From Alphaproteobacteria bacterium (GTDB lineage Bacteria; Pseudomonadota; Alphaproteobacteria; UBA6615): a stretch of DNA of 64,000 nucleotides. Both the position numbers and the translations under genes were made by a program. The notes beneath the pieces were generated by a model, which was not told the DNA's origin, ran no database searches, and saw only the letters and a program-made list of their open reading frames with translations. The stretch covers positions 62,001-126,000 of the forward strand of contig JAJFIX010000007.1 of the NCBI GenBank assembly GCA_021774575.1. Direction: 5' to 3'. Of the stretch, positions 53,547-63,323 are shown one piece after another. Every line of letters begins with the position of its first letter. The stretch's first letter is position 1.

Positions 53547-54308
53547 GTGGATGGGTTGTCTGATTTCATTAGAAAAGCACGAAAGCTGGCACGCTTGGTA
53601 AGTGCGCCTGTTTATCGGAGGGGCCTCCTACACGGTGTGGCCGCAGCGGTGGAACATGCCGCCGTTGTTCGAGCCATTTCGCCCCGCACCATCCTTGACG
53701 TCGGGGCCAATAGGGGGCAATTTTCGCTGCTCGCACTTCGCGAAGCGCCGTGGGCATCGATTTATGCATTTGAGCCACTCCTAGAAGCAGCCAATTGTTT
53801 CGATCGCTTAATGGGCAAATTCGACCAGGTGAAATTTTTTCGGACAGCCTTGGCGTGTGATCGGGGTGTTGCAAAAATGCATGTTTCCGGCAGTTCTGAT
53901 AGTTCTTCGTTGCTGGAAATTTCATCTCTTCAGATGAGGCATTTTCCAGGTACGGAGGAAGTTGGAACGGAAGAGGTTCCCATAGGAGCTCTCAGCGATT
54001 TCATTTCGTCCGAAAAAATGGTTTCCCCGTCTCTGTTGAAAATTGATGTCCAGGGCGGCGAGCTTGGCGTGCTGAAATCGGCCACCGCACTATTCCCCAA
54101 TCTAGACTGGATTTATGTTGAGGCCTCGTTTGTTCAGCTCTATGAGGGCCAGCCTTTAGCCGATGAGGTGGTAGCATATCTCGCGGAATTTGGGTTTGCT
54201 ATACAGGGCGTACATAATGTCAGCTATGCCAAATCGGGAAAGGCGTTGCAGGCCGACTTCCTATTTGGGCGCGCTGCCGCCGCTGAATCCGAGGAGCGCG
54301 GCGTATAG
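53547..54308 (+). CDS. FkbM family methyltransferase
   Basis: A 253-residue SAM-dependent methyltransferase, start GTG 53,547 after TATAGGTG. The SAM-binding part is RTILDVGANRGQFSLLALRE, followed by IYAFEPLLEAANCFDRL. The FkbM-type second half is SLLKIDVQGGELGVLKSATALF and WIYVEASFVQLYEGQPLADEVVAYLAEFGF. Its stop codon is followed directly by the ATG of the next glycosyltransferase, so they are co-translated. A glycan O-methyltransferase role is likely. Confidence 0.87.
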   Translation: MDGLSDFIRKARKLARLVSAPVYRRGLLHGVAAAVEHAAVVRAISPRTILDVGANRGQFSLLALREAPWASIYAFEPLLEAANCFDRLMGKFDQVKFFRTALACDRGVAKMHVSGSSDSSSLLEISSLQMRHFPGTEEVGTEEVPIGALSDFISSEKMVSPSLLKIDVQGGELGVLKSATALFPNLDWIYVEASFVQLYEGQPLADEVVAYLAEFGFAIQGVHNVSYAKSGKALQADFLFGRAAAAESEERGV

Positions 54309-55559
54309 ATGCGGATCCTCATCCAAGGACCAAATTTTTCGCCGGAACTTATAGGTAGTGGCAAATATACCGGTGAAATGGCGGCATGGCTTGCCAAAAA
54401 CGGCCACCAAGTACACGTGATCACCACACCTCCCCACTACCCGGCCTGGCGCATAGCCAATGGGTATCGTCGTTTCTGGTTTACGCGTGAGAACTATGAA
54501 AATCTGACCATTCTGCGCTGCCCAACCTACGTGCCGTCAAGACCAACTGGGTTGCGCCGCGTACTATATATCGTATCGTTCGGGTTGGTCAGCGGCATTG
54601 CTGTCCTGTGGGATGCTCTCCGTTTGCGACCGGCTCTCTTTATAAATATCGTTCCGACGCTCGCGGCGGCACCATCTTGTCTGGCTGCATCTAAGGTTGT
54701 TGGCGGCCGTTCTTGGCTTCATGTCCAGGATTTGGAAGTTGACGCCGCATTTTCGACTGGCCTAGTAAAAGGCAGATGGAAGAAAAAAGTAGCACTTTCA
54801 GTCGAACGTTTTCTGCTCCGGCGGTTCAATATTGTATCGACAATCTCGCGCAGCATGATCGTGGCTCTGGCAAACAAGGGCATTTCGGAAACCGATATTG
54901 TTCTCTTTCCGAACTGGGTGGATGTGGACGAGATCTATCCGCTCGCCAACCGAACTGCGCCTAGGTCGGACTTTAACTTGCCAGAAGAAGTGTTTATCGC
55001 GCTCTACGCTGGCAATCTCAGCGCGAAGCAAGGGTTAGAGATGTTTGTCGAACTCTCAGCTGCAATGGCCGACGAAAAAGAATTTATGCTCGTCATAGCT
55101 GGCGATGGCCCGATGCGTAAATTTCTCACGACAGCGTTGATAAACGTCGAAAATGTACGTTTCTTGCCGCTCCAACCTGCTGAAAAACTTAACGCGCTTT
55201 TGAATTGCGCCGACGTGCACTTGCTGCCCCAAAAACCGGAGGTTGCCAATTTGGTCTTGCCTTCCAAACTGGCGGGCCAGCTCGCCTCTGGTCGGCCTAT
55301 TGTCGCTGTCGCGGAGCCCGGTTCAGACTTGGCGCAAGCAGTGGATGGGTGCGGCGTGGTTGTAGATAGGTCGGATGGCCACGAGATGGCGGAGGCAATT
55401 CAGGGATTGATGTCTAGTCCCGAAGCTTATCGGCAGATGGCAATCAACGCCCGCAATCGTGCCGTCGAAAAATGGGGAAAAGAGGCCACCCTTTCCGCCT
55501 TTGCTGCTAAGCTGCAAGTTGTAATCAAAGACGCTAAACACCAAGGCGACCAGCGTTAG
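54309..55559 (+). CDS. glycosyltransferase family 4, WcaI-like
   Basis: A 416-residue GT-B glycosyltransferase resembling the colanic-acid WcaI type. The opening MRILIQGPNFSPELIGSGKY, then MAAWLAKNGHQVHVITTPPHYPAW, is characteristic. VGGRSWLHVQDLEVDAAF lies in the middle. The donor domain has YAGNLSAKQGLEMFVEL and VHLLPQKPEVANLVLPSKLAGQLASGRPIVAV in place of a strict EX7E motif. It is the last glycosyltransferase of the cluster, abutting the FkbM gene. A terminator-like hairpin follows. Confidence 0.87.
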   Translation: MRILIQGPNFSPELIGSGKYTGEMAAWLAKNGHQVHVITTPPHYPAWRIANGYRRFWFTRENYENLTILRCPTYVPSRPTGLRRVLYIVSFGLVSGIAVLWDALRLRPALFINIVPTLAAAPSCLAASKVVGGRSWLHVQDLEVDAAFSTGLVKGRWKKKVALSVERFLLRRFNIVSTISRSMIVALANKGISETDIVLFPNWVDVDEIYPLANRTAPRSDFNLPEEVFIALYAGNLSAKQGLEMFVELSAAMADEKEFMLVIAGDGPMRKFLTTALINVENVRFLPLQPAEKLNALLNCADVHLLPQKPEVANLVLPSKLAGQLASGRPIVAVAEPGSDLAQAVDGCGVVVDRSDGHEMAEAIQGLMSSPEAYRQMAINARNRAVEKWGKEATLSAFAAKLQVVIKDAKHQGDQR

Positions 55560-55582
55560 TCCGAATCTATTACCTAAATTTG

Positions 55583-55630
55583 ACCCACAATAGAGCTGAT
55601 CCGCGACGGCGCCTTGTGGGTTTATTTTAG
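55583..55630 (+). terminator. terminator-like hairpin after the WcaI-like gene
   Basis: ACCCACAA at 55,583-55,590 pairs with TTGTGGGT at 55,614-55,621, and TTATTTTAG follows. The loop is long (23 bases) and may hold a small inner stem. It probably ends the FkbM-GT4 transcript. Confidence 0.5.
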
Positions 55631-56041
55631 GCTGGCTACGAATAAATTTTATGCAGAATCGTCTTATAGCTACTTTGACATTTCCGGACGGATGCTAATG
55701 CTTGTATTGATTTGGATAACCGTTGCGGAGATTGAGGGGAGACAGGGCCTGAAAGTACTCATATCGAGCGCCCAAGATATGCGGCTAGAAATCATCAGCA
55801 TATGTCGGACCAATTATTTGGGGAGATAACTTGACGAAAGTCTTGTAGCCTACGGTTACGACCGGTGCGCTAATAGCGTACCCCTAACGCCCGATAACCG
55901 GCTGACCCATCGGCTGAAGTTGGGGCCTTGCGCCCGAACTCAACAATATGTTGATAGATCAACAAAAAACGCAAGCTAGAGCTTTCTTCGCCGCAGCCCG
56001 ATATGATTGGTCTACGACCAGAACGTGGCATTTTCCAATGG
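55631..56041. other. intergenic region between the glycosyltransferase cluster and the metallophosphatase
   Basis: About 410 bp with no supported gene; a 71-codon frame at 55,614-55,829 begins within the terminator stem and has no family features. Composition shifts here from the mosaic cluster back towards the core. No tRNA half or repeat matching the left junction was seen. Confidence 0.4.
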
Positions 56042-56812
56042 TTAAGCATTGCCCGTACGGGTAGACACCCGGTCAGCTTCTAACCGTGCGGCCGTGAGCC
56101 GGCCGGTAATATAGGCGCCGGTGTCGACGCCGATACGAATATTGCTGTGGCTCGGTTCCAAGCTAGCCGAATGACCATGTACAACCACGTGCCCGAAGGG
56201 CCGGTTGTGGTTCAAGAACTCATCGCGACTCCACAGCAGATCGTTGTCGACTTGCTGGTCGATCGGCACGCCGGGGCGAAGGTCCGCGCGCACAAAGCAA
56301 TAGTCGCCATAGTGTGCATAGAGCTCAAGCGCTTCAAAAAACTGCAGATGGGCAAGCGGCAGCTTGGTTGCAAATTGCTCGTGCGCCGTTTTCCAAGCCG
56401 GCTGATCAAACATCTTGTTTGGCGGATTGACACCATAGGCTCTTAGCGTGTCGGCGCCGCCATACTGTGTCCATTGGGGGCCGGCATCACCATCGCGCAG
56501 GAAATCGAGCCGTGTGGCCTCGTGGTTTTCTTTCAGGAACCTAGGTTCAGACGGGGCGAGTGCATCGGACAGAAGAAAATCGATGACTGCCTTCGAACCG
56601 AAACTGCGATCAATATAATCGCCGAGAAATAACAACACCGGCTTGGCCGCGGTTAGGTCAAGATCCTCGACGATATTGGCAATGAGGTCGCGTAGCAAAT
56701 CATCGCGCCCGTGTATGTCACAAACGGCGTATAGGATCATTTCATCGGGCACGCGGGCCACCGAAGACCGCAGCTTTTTGCGGGCTGAAAACAGTTTGGT
56801 GAGCAATGCCAT
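56042..56812 (-). CDS. metallophosphoesterase (PPP-type serine/threonine phosphatase-like)
   Basis: A 256-residue protein from ATG 56,812, which follows GGAG at good spacing; the open frame extends upstream without family features. Metal-binding signatures of calcineurin-like phosphatases are YAVCDIHGRDDLLRDLI (DxH), LLFLGDYIDRSFGSKAV (GDxxDR) and FLKENHEATRLDFLRDGDAG, which replaces the usual GNHE with ENHE. VVVHGHSASLEP (GH) and IGVDTGAYITGRLTA close the motif set. It resembles phosphatases found near polysaccharide loci, where they may act on tyrosine- or serine-phosphorylated proteins or on nucleotides. The Gly-to-Glu change in GNHE is notable. Confidence 0.83.
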   Translation of the reverse strand: MALLTKLFSARKKLRSSVARVPDEMILYAVCDIHGRDDLLRDLIANIVEDLDLTAAKPVLLFLGDYIDRSFGSKAVIDFLLSDALAPSEPRFLKENHEATRLDFLRDGDAGPQWTQYGGADTLRAYGVNPPNKMFDQPAWKTAHEQFATKLPLAHLQFFEALELYAHYGDYCFVRADLRPGVPIDQQVDNDLLWSRDEFLNHNRPFGHVVVHGHSASLEPSHSNIRIGVDTGAYITGRLTAARLEADRVSTRTGNA

Positions 56813-57014
56813 TTGTCTCCAATTATATGGGTGCCGGTAAGCTCTTCGATGATCGTATGACAGCAAAGCGGTGTCGAATTCAATCAACCGTGCGGCTATA
56901 TTTGGATTGCAGGCCTGTCCTTCGACGATCGCCCCCGGTAGAATTCTTGCAAACAAGATCTCCGGCTGTACGACTGCGTGACTGTACCAATAGTTGAAAA
57001 TAAGGTGGAACGCC

Positions 57015-57389
57015 ATGCGGCAAGGTCGACTTCGATATTTGGCCTTGGGGTTATGGCTTTTGGCTGTCGGCGGCGTGGCAATTTTTTCCTTATTGCCGCA
57101 ACTGGCGCCACCTGCAGACCACCATTTCGATAAAATATTGCATTTTGGCGTTTATTTTTCACTTGCTGGGTGGGCCGCGATTACCCTGAAACGGGTGGCG
57201 CCGGTCTTGATCGCCGCGCTGTTTCTAACCCTGATCGGCGTGGCGGTCGAGGTTGCCCAGGGATTTGTTTTGGGCCGCATGGGGTCAAGCGCCGACGCAC
57301 TAGCCAACGCCAGCGGCGTGGCTGCGGCAATTTGTATCAAATTGATCGCAGGCCGCTTCTCCCGTGCATTTTGGCGCCCGCCAGAGTGA
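57015..57389 (+). CDS. VanZ-like family membrane protein
   Basis: A 124-residue membrane protein, start ATG 57,015 after AAGGTGG; an upstream TTG frame is rejected. It has about four hydrophobic segments and the VanZ-type signature DKILHFGVYFSLAGWAA, with AVEVAQGFVLGRMGSSADALANASG in the second half. VanZ-like proteins are common beside polysaccharide loci; their biochemical role is not established. Five palindromic repeats begin directly after its stop codon. Confidence 0.8.
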   Translation: MRQGRLRYLALGLWLLAVGGVAIFSLLPQLAPPADHHFDKILHFGVYFSLAGWAAITLKRVAPVLIAALFLTLIGVAVEVAQGFVLGRMGSSADALANASGVAAAICIKLIAGRFSRAFWRPPE

Positions 57390-57398
57390 AAATTTGAT

Positions 57399-57529
57399 CA
57401 CAAATTTGTGAAATACCTCGTATTTTGTCACAAATTTGTGAAACACTTCCTAATTGAGCACAATTTCGCAAACAATTCGCAGTTGATCACAAATTCGTGA
57501 AGCATTTCGCAATTAATCACAGGCTTGTG
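57399..57529. repeat. five palindromic 12-bp boxes at a 30-bp step
   Basis: Box 1 (57,399) and box 2 (57,429) are the perfect palindrome CACAAATTTGTG. Box 3 (57,459) is CACAATTTCGCA, box 4 (57,488) CACAAATTCGTG and box 5 (57,518) CACAGGCTTGTG. Steps are 30, 30, 29 and 30 bp. Each box is followed by GAAATAC/GAAACACTT-like and TTGATCA/TTAATCA-like flanks that also repeat. The array ends 143 bp before the sugar-transferase gene. A multi-site operator is the simplest reading. Confidence 0.85.
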
Positions 57530-57672
57530 AAACACTTGTTAATTGAATCGACTCAAACTCGGTGGGATAGTCTGAACTCCAATAGTCGATGTTCGTCAAT
57601 TAGGGCTAGCTCCGGTGAAGGTTTGCTTGAAACCTCCGAACTGGTGGCCGTATATGAGGTTCTAACAGAGTT

Positions 57673-59139
57673 ATGGTCTTGGCGGGGTTGCCCTCCAGAA
57701 ACCTCCCCGGGTATCGGGGTGTAAAGCTTTCGGCAGGCCAAAAATGGCGCCGGACACTTGCCAAATCGATAACACCGAAGATGATCTCCGATCTGTTCGC
57801 GTTTAGCGACGCTGCGGTTATTTTGATAGCTTCGGTGTTAGCCAAGTACATTTATCTCGACCTTTATCTGGGTGCCTTTCCGGCGCTCGGCGAATATCTA
57901 ACCATTGGCATCGTCCAAGCGGTTCTTGCGGTGATCTTGTTTAAAAGACGGGGCCTATACGAAGTTGATATATTTCGAGAGGGCATACCGTTTGGGATCC
58001 GCTCCGTGTTCGTCGCGCTGTTCCTATCTTTCGTATTGCTGATCGCGTTCGGCTATTTACTCCATGTAGCGCAAGTTTATTCGCGTGGCTGGATAGTCGT
58101 TTGGGGCGGCTTGAGCTTGATCGGCGTGGTTGGCGTGCGGGCCACTGGTGCCGGGATCCTTAGGGCGCTCGTCCGCCGGGGCTATTTCAATCGGCGCATT
58201 GCGGTTTTGGGCAGCAAGCAAAACTGCCGGTCCTTTGTCGAATCGCTTGGGGTTATTGGGTTCGAGAACATCGGCGTGTTTGGCGATAGCGATGACGACG
58301 AAAAAGGGGGGCTGAGCGATTTAATGGATCATTGCCTTTCCAACCCGGTCGACACCATCGTCGTGACGACGCCTCCCTCAGAGCACAATAAAGTCGCACG
58401 CATAATTAGTGAATTCGCCCCGTTGGCCACCCATGTCTGCCTCCACACCGATTTTATTGGCAGGCATCTACAGCGCGCTGCCATTCGCCGCCTCGGCGAC
58501 ACAAATGTGATTGAAATCCAAAATTCCGCGCTAGTGGGATGGAACGTCTGGCTAAAGCGGGGCATCGATATCTGCATCAGCGCCCTGGCTTTGCTTGCGC
58601 TGGCACCGTTGTTCGGCTGCATCGCCTTGGCTATCAAACTGGATAATGCTGGTCCGGTATTCTTCCGCCAGAGGCGGCACGGGCTCAATCACCGAATTAT
58701 CAGCGTAGCTAAATTTCGCTCCATGACTGTGCTTGAGGACGGGACCGCCACTTCCCTAAAGCAGGCGACGAAAAACGATGCCAGAGTCACTCGGGTGGGA
58801 CGGTTTTTGCGCAAAACCAGCCTCGACGAATTGCCGCAGCTATTCAATGTTCTTGTTGGTGACATGTCACTGGTTGGGCCGCGACCCCATGCCCTGGTTC
58901 ATAATAATGAGTACGGCCGGATCATCGAGCACTATGCCAACCGACACAAAGTCCGGCCCGGTTTGACCGGTTGGGCTCAGGTCAATGGCTGGCGGGGCGA
59001 AACGGCGGATCCGGAAAGAATGAAGAAACGTGTTGATTTCGATTTGGAGTATATCGACACCTGGTCCGCGTGGCTGGATTTAAAGATTATTTTCTGGTTA
59101 ACCGGGAACGCCTTGTTGAAAGGCGAGAACGCTTACTAG
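57673..59139 (+). CDS. undecaprenyl-phosphate sugar phosphotransferase (WcaJ-like polyprenyl glycosylphosphotransferase)
   Basis: A 488-residue membrane enzyme that starts repeat-unit assembly by transferring a sugar-1-phosphate to undecaprenyl phosphate. Several N-terminal hydrophobic segments and a CoA-binding-like central domain ([27 protein letters not shown]-like) precede the C-terminal catalytic domain. That domain has [21 protein letters not shown] as its re-entrant membrane helix, then [48 protein letters not shown] and [15 protein letters not shown]. This is the priming enzyme for the polysaccharide pathway. The ATG at 57,673 fits the hydrophobic start. The repeat array lies upstream. 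Confidence 0.92.
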   Translation: MVLAGLPSRNLPGYRGVKLSAGQKWRRTLAKSITPKMISDLFAFSDAAVILIASVLAKYIYLDLYLGAFPALGEYLTIGIVQAVLAVILFKRRGLYEVDIFREGIPFGIRSVFVALFLSFVLLIAFGYLLHVAQVYSRGWIVVWGGLSLIGVVGVRATGAGILRALVRRGYFNRRIAVLGSKQNCRSFVESLGVIGFENIGVFGDSDDDEKGGLSDLMDHCLSNPVDTIVVTTPPSEHNKVARIISEFAPLATHVCLHTDFIGRHLQRAAIRRLGDTNVIEIQNSALVGWNVWLKRGIDICISALALLALAPLFGCIALAIKLDNAGPVFFRQRRHGLNHRIISVAKFRSMTVLEDGTATSLKQATKNDARVTRVGRFLRKTSLDELPQLFNVLVGDMSLVGPRPHALVHNNEYGRIIEHYANRHKVRPGLTGWAQVNGWRGETADPERMKKRVDFDLEYIDTWSAWLDLKIIFWLTGNALLKGENAY

Positions 59140-59399
59140 GTACCGAACCGCTGCTCCTTTGAGCCGCTAGTCTGCTAAAACGCGTATGTTGATCAAGGTC
59201 TTTTCTTTAACGTAATCAAATGGTTGTACCGATTATCAATTTAATGTTATTCTCGCTATGGTGTGCTGCGAATTGCCTTCTGGTCTGGCATTGCAAATCT
59301 AGGAAAAATCGTGTTTGGCGATGCGTTGGTTCTTAGAAAATTGACCCTAAGATGGCAGCTTTCTGACACGGGCATGCTGAGGTTTGAGTCTGTCTCGGC

Positions 59400-60977
59400 A
59401 TGATGGAGTTTGCTAAAATGGTTATTCGATACGTGATTCGCACTTTTGCTGCAGTGACTCTCGGTGGAGCGGCCGTTGGTTTTACTGGCGCGTGGGCGGA
59501 TGCCTCTGCAGAGATTTTTCGCGGAAGCTGGTACGAGCATCCTGCCTATAAGGCGACGCATCATGAGGATGATAGTGCCCCCGCAGCGTCACGATCCGAG
59601 ACCTTGGTAGAGCTTGTCTTGGTGCCTTCGGACGAGGTGGAAGCGGAAATGGCAACAACCAGCCGGGACTCTGATGAGGCCGGTGTGGACGAACTAGTCC
59701 TCGGTGGCGGAATTTCCGTGCCAGCGTCAGGTCTGCGAAATTATCTTGTTTCGCAAGGTGGTGGCGAGAGGCGCAGTTCGAGAGGTGACGGGTCTGCGCC
59801 GTCGCGCAATATCAGCGTTGCCGAACGGCCGCGTCCCTCTTTCGACCCGAAGGGTGTGCGCGTCTCATCATTCATGTTCCTACCCACAGTGACGACAGAG
59901 TTTGAATTCAACGATAATATTTTCGCGACTGAATTTGATGAGCAGGGCGATGTCATCATGACAATCAGCCCCAAGATCGATATTCAGTCTCAGTGGTCCC
60001 GTCATTCTCTTGCTGCCGGGGCATACACCGATTACGCGCATTATTTTGACATCGACGATGAGAGCAACATCAACTACGGATTCTTTGCTGACGGTGAATT
60101 GGAAGTATTGCGTACAACGACCGCGAGCGCGGGATTTCGCTATGACGTTGAGCATGAAGCGCGATCGTCCTCTAGTTCGGCTGGCGGCACTATCGAGCCG
60201 ACCGAGTTTGACAAGCTCACCGCTTACGCCGCTGCGTCCCAAGAGCTCAATCGACTCCGTTTCGCCGGGCGATTTGAAGTGCAGACCTACGATTATGACG
60301 ACGGTGTAACGCGCACCGGAATGGTGGTCGACCAGGATGATCGGGATCGTTATGTCCTTGCGGCGGGGCTTCGCAACGAATACGCAGTTAGTCCGGATAC
60401 GTCGGTTTTTGTCGATTTGGGTTGGAACGAGCGTTCCTACGATTTACAGCCGCCAACTGTACCGCTTGATCGCGATTCTTGGGGGTATGAGATTCTCTTT
60501 GGTACAAACTTTGATTTCTCACGACTGGTTCGTGGTGAATTGGCAGTGGGTTATACCAGCCAGCATTTCGAAGGTGCGACATTGAGTAATCTAAATGGTG
60601 TGACGGCGCGCGGCGGTGTCGAGTGGTTCCCAACCGGTCTGACAACTGTTGGGTTCGACATATCGCGCGAAGTATCGGATTCCGGCGTTCCGGGATCAGG
60701 TGGAATTTTTGCGACAAACACAAATTTGCATGTTGACCACGAGTTGCTGCGCAACCTCGTCGTCAATGGTGGAATTGGATTTTTACTTGAAGAATTCGAC
60801 GGCGTCGATCGGGACGATACAAATTATAATTTAACCACGGGCGTGAAATACTTGCTCAATCGCAATGCCGAAGTCGGGGCCTCCTATAGATTTGAAAAAC
60901 GCAGATCGTCGGGCGCATTGGCGGGAGCCGATCACCAGATCAATAGCGTCTTCCTATCCGCAACCTTGAAGCTGTAG
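59400..60977 (+). CDS. outer-membrane beta-barrel protein of the exopolysaccharide locus
   Basis: A 525-residue secreted protein. A signal peptide (VIRYVIRTFAAVTLGGAAVGFTGAWADA) is followed by an acidic, low-complexity stretch of roughly 110 residues. The rest shows alternating beta-strand patterns with many Tyr/Asp turns (SLAAGAYTDYAHYFDI, GELAVGYTSQHFEG, GASYRFEKRRS) and ends in a hydrophobic strand SVFLSATLKL, like porin-type barrels. It resembles the OMP_b-brl_2 proteins often found in EpsL-type polysaccharide loci. Probable role: export channel or outer-membrane part of the secretion apparatus. No Wza-type domain is seen, so an alternative exporter is likely. Confidence 0.8.
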   Translation: MMEFAKMVIRYVIRTFAAVTLGGAAVGFTGAWADASAEIFRGSWYEHPAYKATHHEDDSAPAASRSETLVELVLVPSDEVEAEMATTSRDSDEAGVDELVLGGGISVPASGLRNYLVSQGGGERRSSRGDGSAPSRNISVAERPRPSFDPKGVRVSSFMFLPTVTTEFEFNDNIFATEFDEQGDVIMTISPKIDIQSQWSRHSLAAGAYTDYAHYFDIDDESNINYGFFADGELEVLRTTTASAGFRYDVEHEARSSSSSAGGTIEPTEFDKLTAYAAASQELNRLRFAGRFEVQTYDYDDGVTRTGMVVDQDDRDRYVLAAGLRNEYAVSPDTSVFVDLGWNERSYDLQPPTVPLDRDSWGYEILFGTNFDFSRLVRGELAVGYTSQHFEGATLSNLNGVTARGGVEWFPTGLTTVGFDISREVSDSGVPGSGGIFATNTNLHVDHELLRNLVVNGGIGFLLEEFDGVDRDDTNYNLTTGVKYLLNRNAEVGASYRFEKRRSSGALAGADHQINSVFLSATLKL

Positions 60978-61052
60978 GATCGTTGGATCCGGTCGGCCGA
61001 ATATACTCTATATTTGCCGCCCATTATCAATTCGACGTCAGGTAGGCGCCAA

Positions 61053-63323
61053 GTGAATCGACAAACAATTTCTACATCTGGGCCGGTCGATCAGAGAGTG
61101 GCTGGTACGCTGCCAATGTCCATGGATGATCACGGTTTCATTGATCCGTTAAAATTGATAGCCATTGTCCGCCGTCGGCTGACTCTGGCGGCCATTGTTG
61201 CAGGTGCGGTTTTTGCAATCGCGGTTCTGGTCATATTCCAGTTAACGCCAAAATATACCGGCACGGTAGAGCTCATTGTCGACCCGCGACAGCAGCAAGT
61301 CGTCGATATTGAGTCCGTCCTTTCCGGTTTGCCGCCGGACTCAGCTGTCGTCGATACCGAAGCGCAAATCATTCGGTCCCACGCTCTGGCCGAGCGCCTC
61401 GTCGACGAATTCGGCCTGATGGCGGATGGCGAATGGAATAGTGCGGTGGCGGAGAAGTCGGGCGGGCCAATCTCTTGGGTTCGGGATGGGCTGTCAACTG
61501 TTGCCGGATTTTTTCGATCGCTAATTCCGTCAGACGTGCAAGGGGCTCTGAGCCCTGAGCAGGAGGCACGAGTAGCGCATGCGGCCACTATCAATGCTGT
61601 ACGGGACGCTGTTACCGTCCGGCGGTCTGGACTCACACATGTCATCGTGGTTTCGGTCGAAAGTCGTAACGCAGAGCAGGCGGCAAAGCTCGCAAACGGA
61701 TTTGCTGACCTGTATCTCGTCGACCAATTGGAGGCTCAATTCGAGGCGACTGAGGTCGCAAACAATTGGCTGAATAGCCGGCTTGGCGATTTGGCCGATC
61801 GGGTTCAGGCTGGTGAACGTGCTGTCGAGCTGTATCGAGCTCAGGAAGGATTGCTCGACGCCGAAGGGTCGACATTTACCCAGCAGCAAATAGTCGATTT
61901 GAACGGCCAATTAATTATTTTGCGAGCAGAGCTTACTGAGCGCGAGGCGCGGCTGGCTGCCGCACGACGCCAGATTAGTAGTGGCGGCGGCGAGGCAGTT
62001 TCAGAAGTTCTCTCCTCCGAGGTAGTCAGGGATCTGCGTGCGAAACAATCAGAAATTCTACGCGAGCAGGCTGATTTAACCAGCCGCTATGGCGAACGGC
62101 ATCCCGAGGTGCAACGGGTGCGACGCGAGCTTAGCGATCTGGGAACATCGCTCGATCGCGAAATTAGGCGTATCGCCTCCGGCCTGGAGAGCGAAGTCAA
62201 TGTCGCCCGCCAACGCCTAGCTTCGCTGGACACAAGTGTCGAAAACGAGCGCCGCGAATTGATACGTAACAACACCGCAATGGTGCGATTGCGCGAATTG
62301 GAGCGGGAAGCCGGGACCGACCGTGCTCTGTATGATTCGTTCCTAACCCGGTTCAAACAAACCAACGAGTCCGCCAGCCTTCAACAGGCGGATGCCCGCA
62401 TCATCTCGCGCGCATCGGTCCCGGTATCGCCGAGTTTTCCAAACATTCCATTGGTCGGTTTACTGGCAGTCATGATCGCTGGTATGGCCGGTGTGGCGGC
62501 GATCTTCGGTGCCGAGATTCTGGAAACGGGTCTGCGTGGCTCTGAAGACGTGGAGCGCGAGCTGGGTATGCCCCTTTTGGCCTCGGTTCCTAAGCTGCCA
62601 AAGGATAAGGCTGTGGGCAGGCAGCCTTCAGAATACATTGCGGATACGCCCTTATCTGGATATGCAGAGGCGTTCCGCGCACTGAACGCTGGAATCACCT
62701 ATTCAAATGTGGACAGGGAAACAAAAATCGTTGTTATTACCTCTGCACTTCCCGATGAAGGAAAAACTGTCTCTGCCCATTGCTTGGCGCAGATATCACA
62801 GATGCTGGGCAAGAAAACGATCCTGTTGGACTGCGATTTGCGCCGCCATAGTTTGACCGAATATCTGGACAAAAATGTCAGTGGTGGGTTGCTGGAGGTC
62901 CTGACTGGCGAGCTACCTCTAGATAACGTCGTGGTCACTGACCCCAAGACGGGCCTGGATGTGCTGCCGGTGGCAACGGGCCATTCGACGCCCCGGGACA
63001 TTTTCGGGTCGCAGCAAATGCAAACGTTGATGTCTCATTTGCGGGAAAATTACGATTTTGTCGTGATCGACACAGCGCCGCTGCTGGCTGTCACTGAAAC
63101 GCGCACACTTGCCGCCGATGCGGATGCCGTTGTGTTGCTCGCAAAATGGGATAAGACACATCGCAAAGCGATTAAAGCGGCGCTCAATATTCTTATTTCT
63201 GCTCGTGCACCTGTTGCCGGTATCGTATTGAATGTGGTCGATATGGATGCCCAGGAACGTTACGGCTACGGCGATAGCGGGTATTTTTATAAGAATTATA
63301 AAAATTATTACACCGACGGATGA
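61053..63323 (+). CDS. polysaccharide co-polymerase and tyrosine autokinase (Wzc-like)
   Basis: A protein of about 756 residues (GTG 61,053; TTG 61,014 and ATG 61,116 are alternatives). Two transmembrane segments (LAAIVAGAVFAIAVLVIFQL near the N-terminus and LVGLLAVMIAGMAGVAAIF in the second half) bracket a periplasmic Wzz domain with long coiled coils. The cytoplasmic BY-kinase has Walker A SALPDEGKTVSAHCLAQ, Walker A' KTILLDCDLRRH and Walker B DFVVIDTAPLLAV. The C-terminal tyrosine cluster (about seven Tyr in the last 25 residues, GYGDSGYFYKNYKNYYTDG) is the autophosphorylation site. It sets chain length and export with the outer-membrane protein before it. Confidence 0.92.
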   Translation: MNRQTISTSGPVDQRVAGTLPMSMDDHGFIDPLKLIAIVRRRLTLAAIVAGAVFAIAVLVIFQLTPKYTGTVELIVDPRQQQVVDIESVLSGLPPDSAVVDTEAQIIRSHALAERLVDEFGLMADGEWNSAVAEKSGGPISWVRDGLSTVAGFFRSLIPSDVQGALSPEQEARVAHAATINAVRDAVTVRRSGLTHVIVVSVESRNAEQAAKLANGFADLYLVDQLEAQFEATEVANNWLNSRLGDLADRVQAGERAVELYRAQEGLLDAEGSTFTQQQIVDLNGQLIILRAELTEREARLAAARRQISSGGGEAVSEVLSSEVVRDLRAKQSEILREQADLTSRYGERHPEVQRVRRELSDLGTSLDREIRRIASGLESEVNVARQRLASLDTSVENERRELIRNNTAMVRLRELEREAGTDRALYDSFLTRFKQTNESASLQQADARIISRASVPVSPSFPNIPLVGLLAVMIAGMAGVAAIFGAEILETGLRGSEDVERELGMPLLASVPKLPKDKAVGRQPSEYIADTPLSGYAEAFRALNAGITYSNVDRETKIVVITSALPDEGKTVSAHCLAQISQMLGKKTILLDCDLRRHSLTEYLDKNVSGGLLEVLTGELPLDNVVVTDPKTGLDVLPVATGHSTPRDIFGSQQMQTLMSHLRENYDFVVIDTAPLLAVTETRTLAADADAVVLLAKWDKTHRKAIKAALNILISARAPVAGIVLNVVDMDAQERYGYGDSGYFYKNYKNYYTDG

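Noticed and set aside
57399-57529. The repeat array as a CRISPR
   Set aside because: The repeated boxes are only 12 bp, the intervening segments are themselves similar, no cas gene is near, and copies diverge strongly towards one end.
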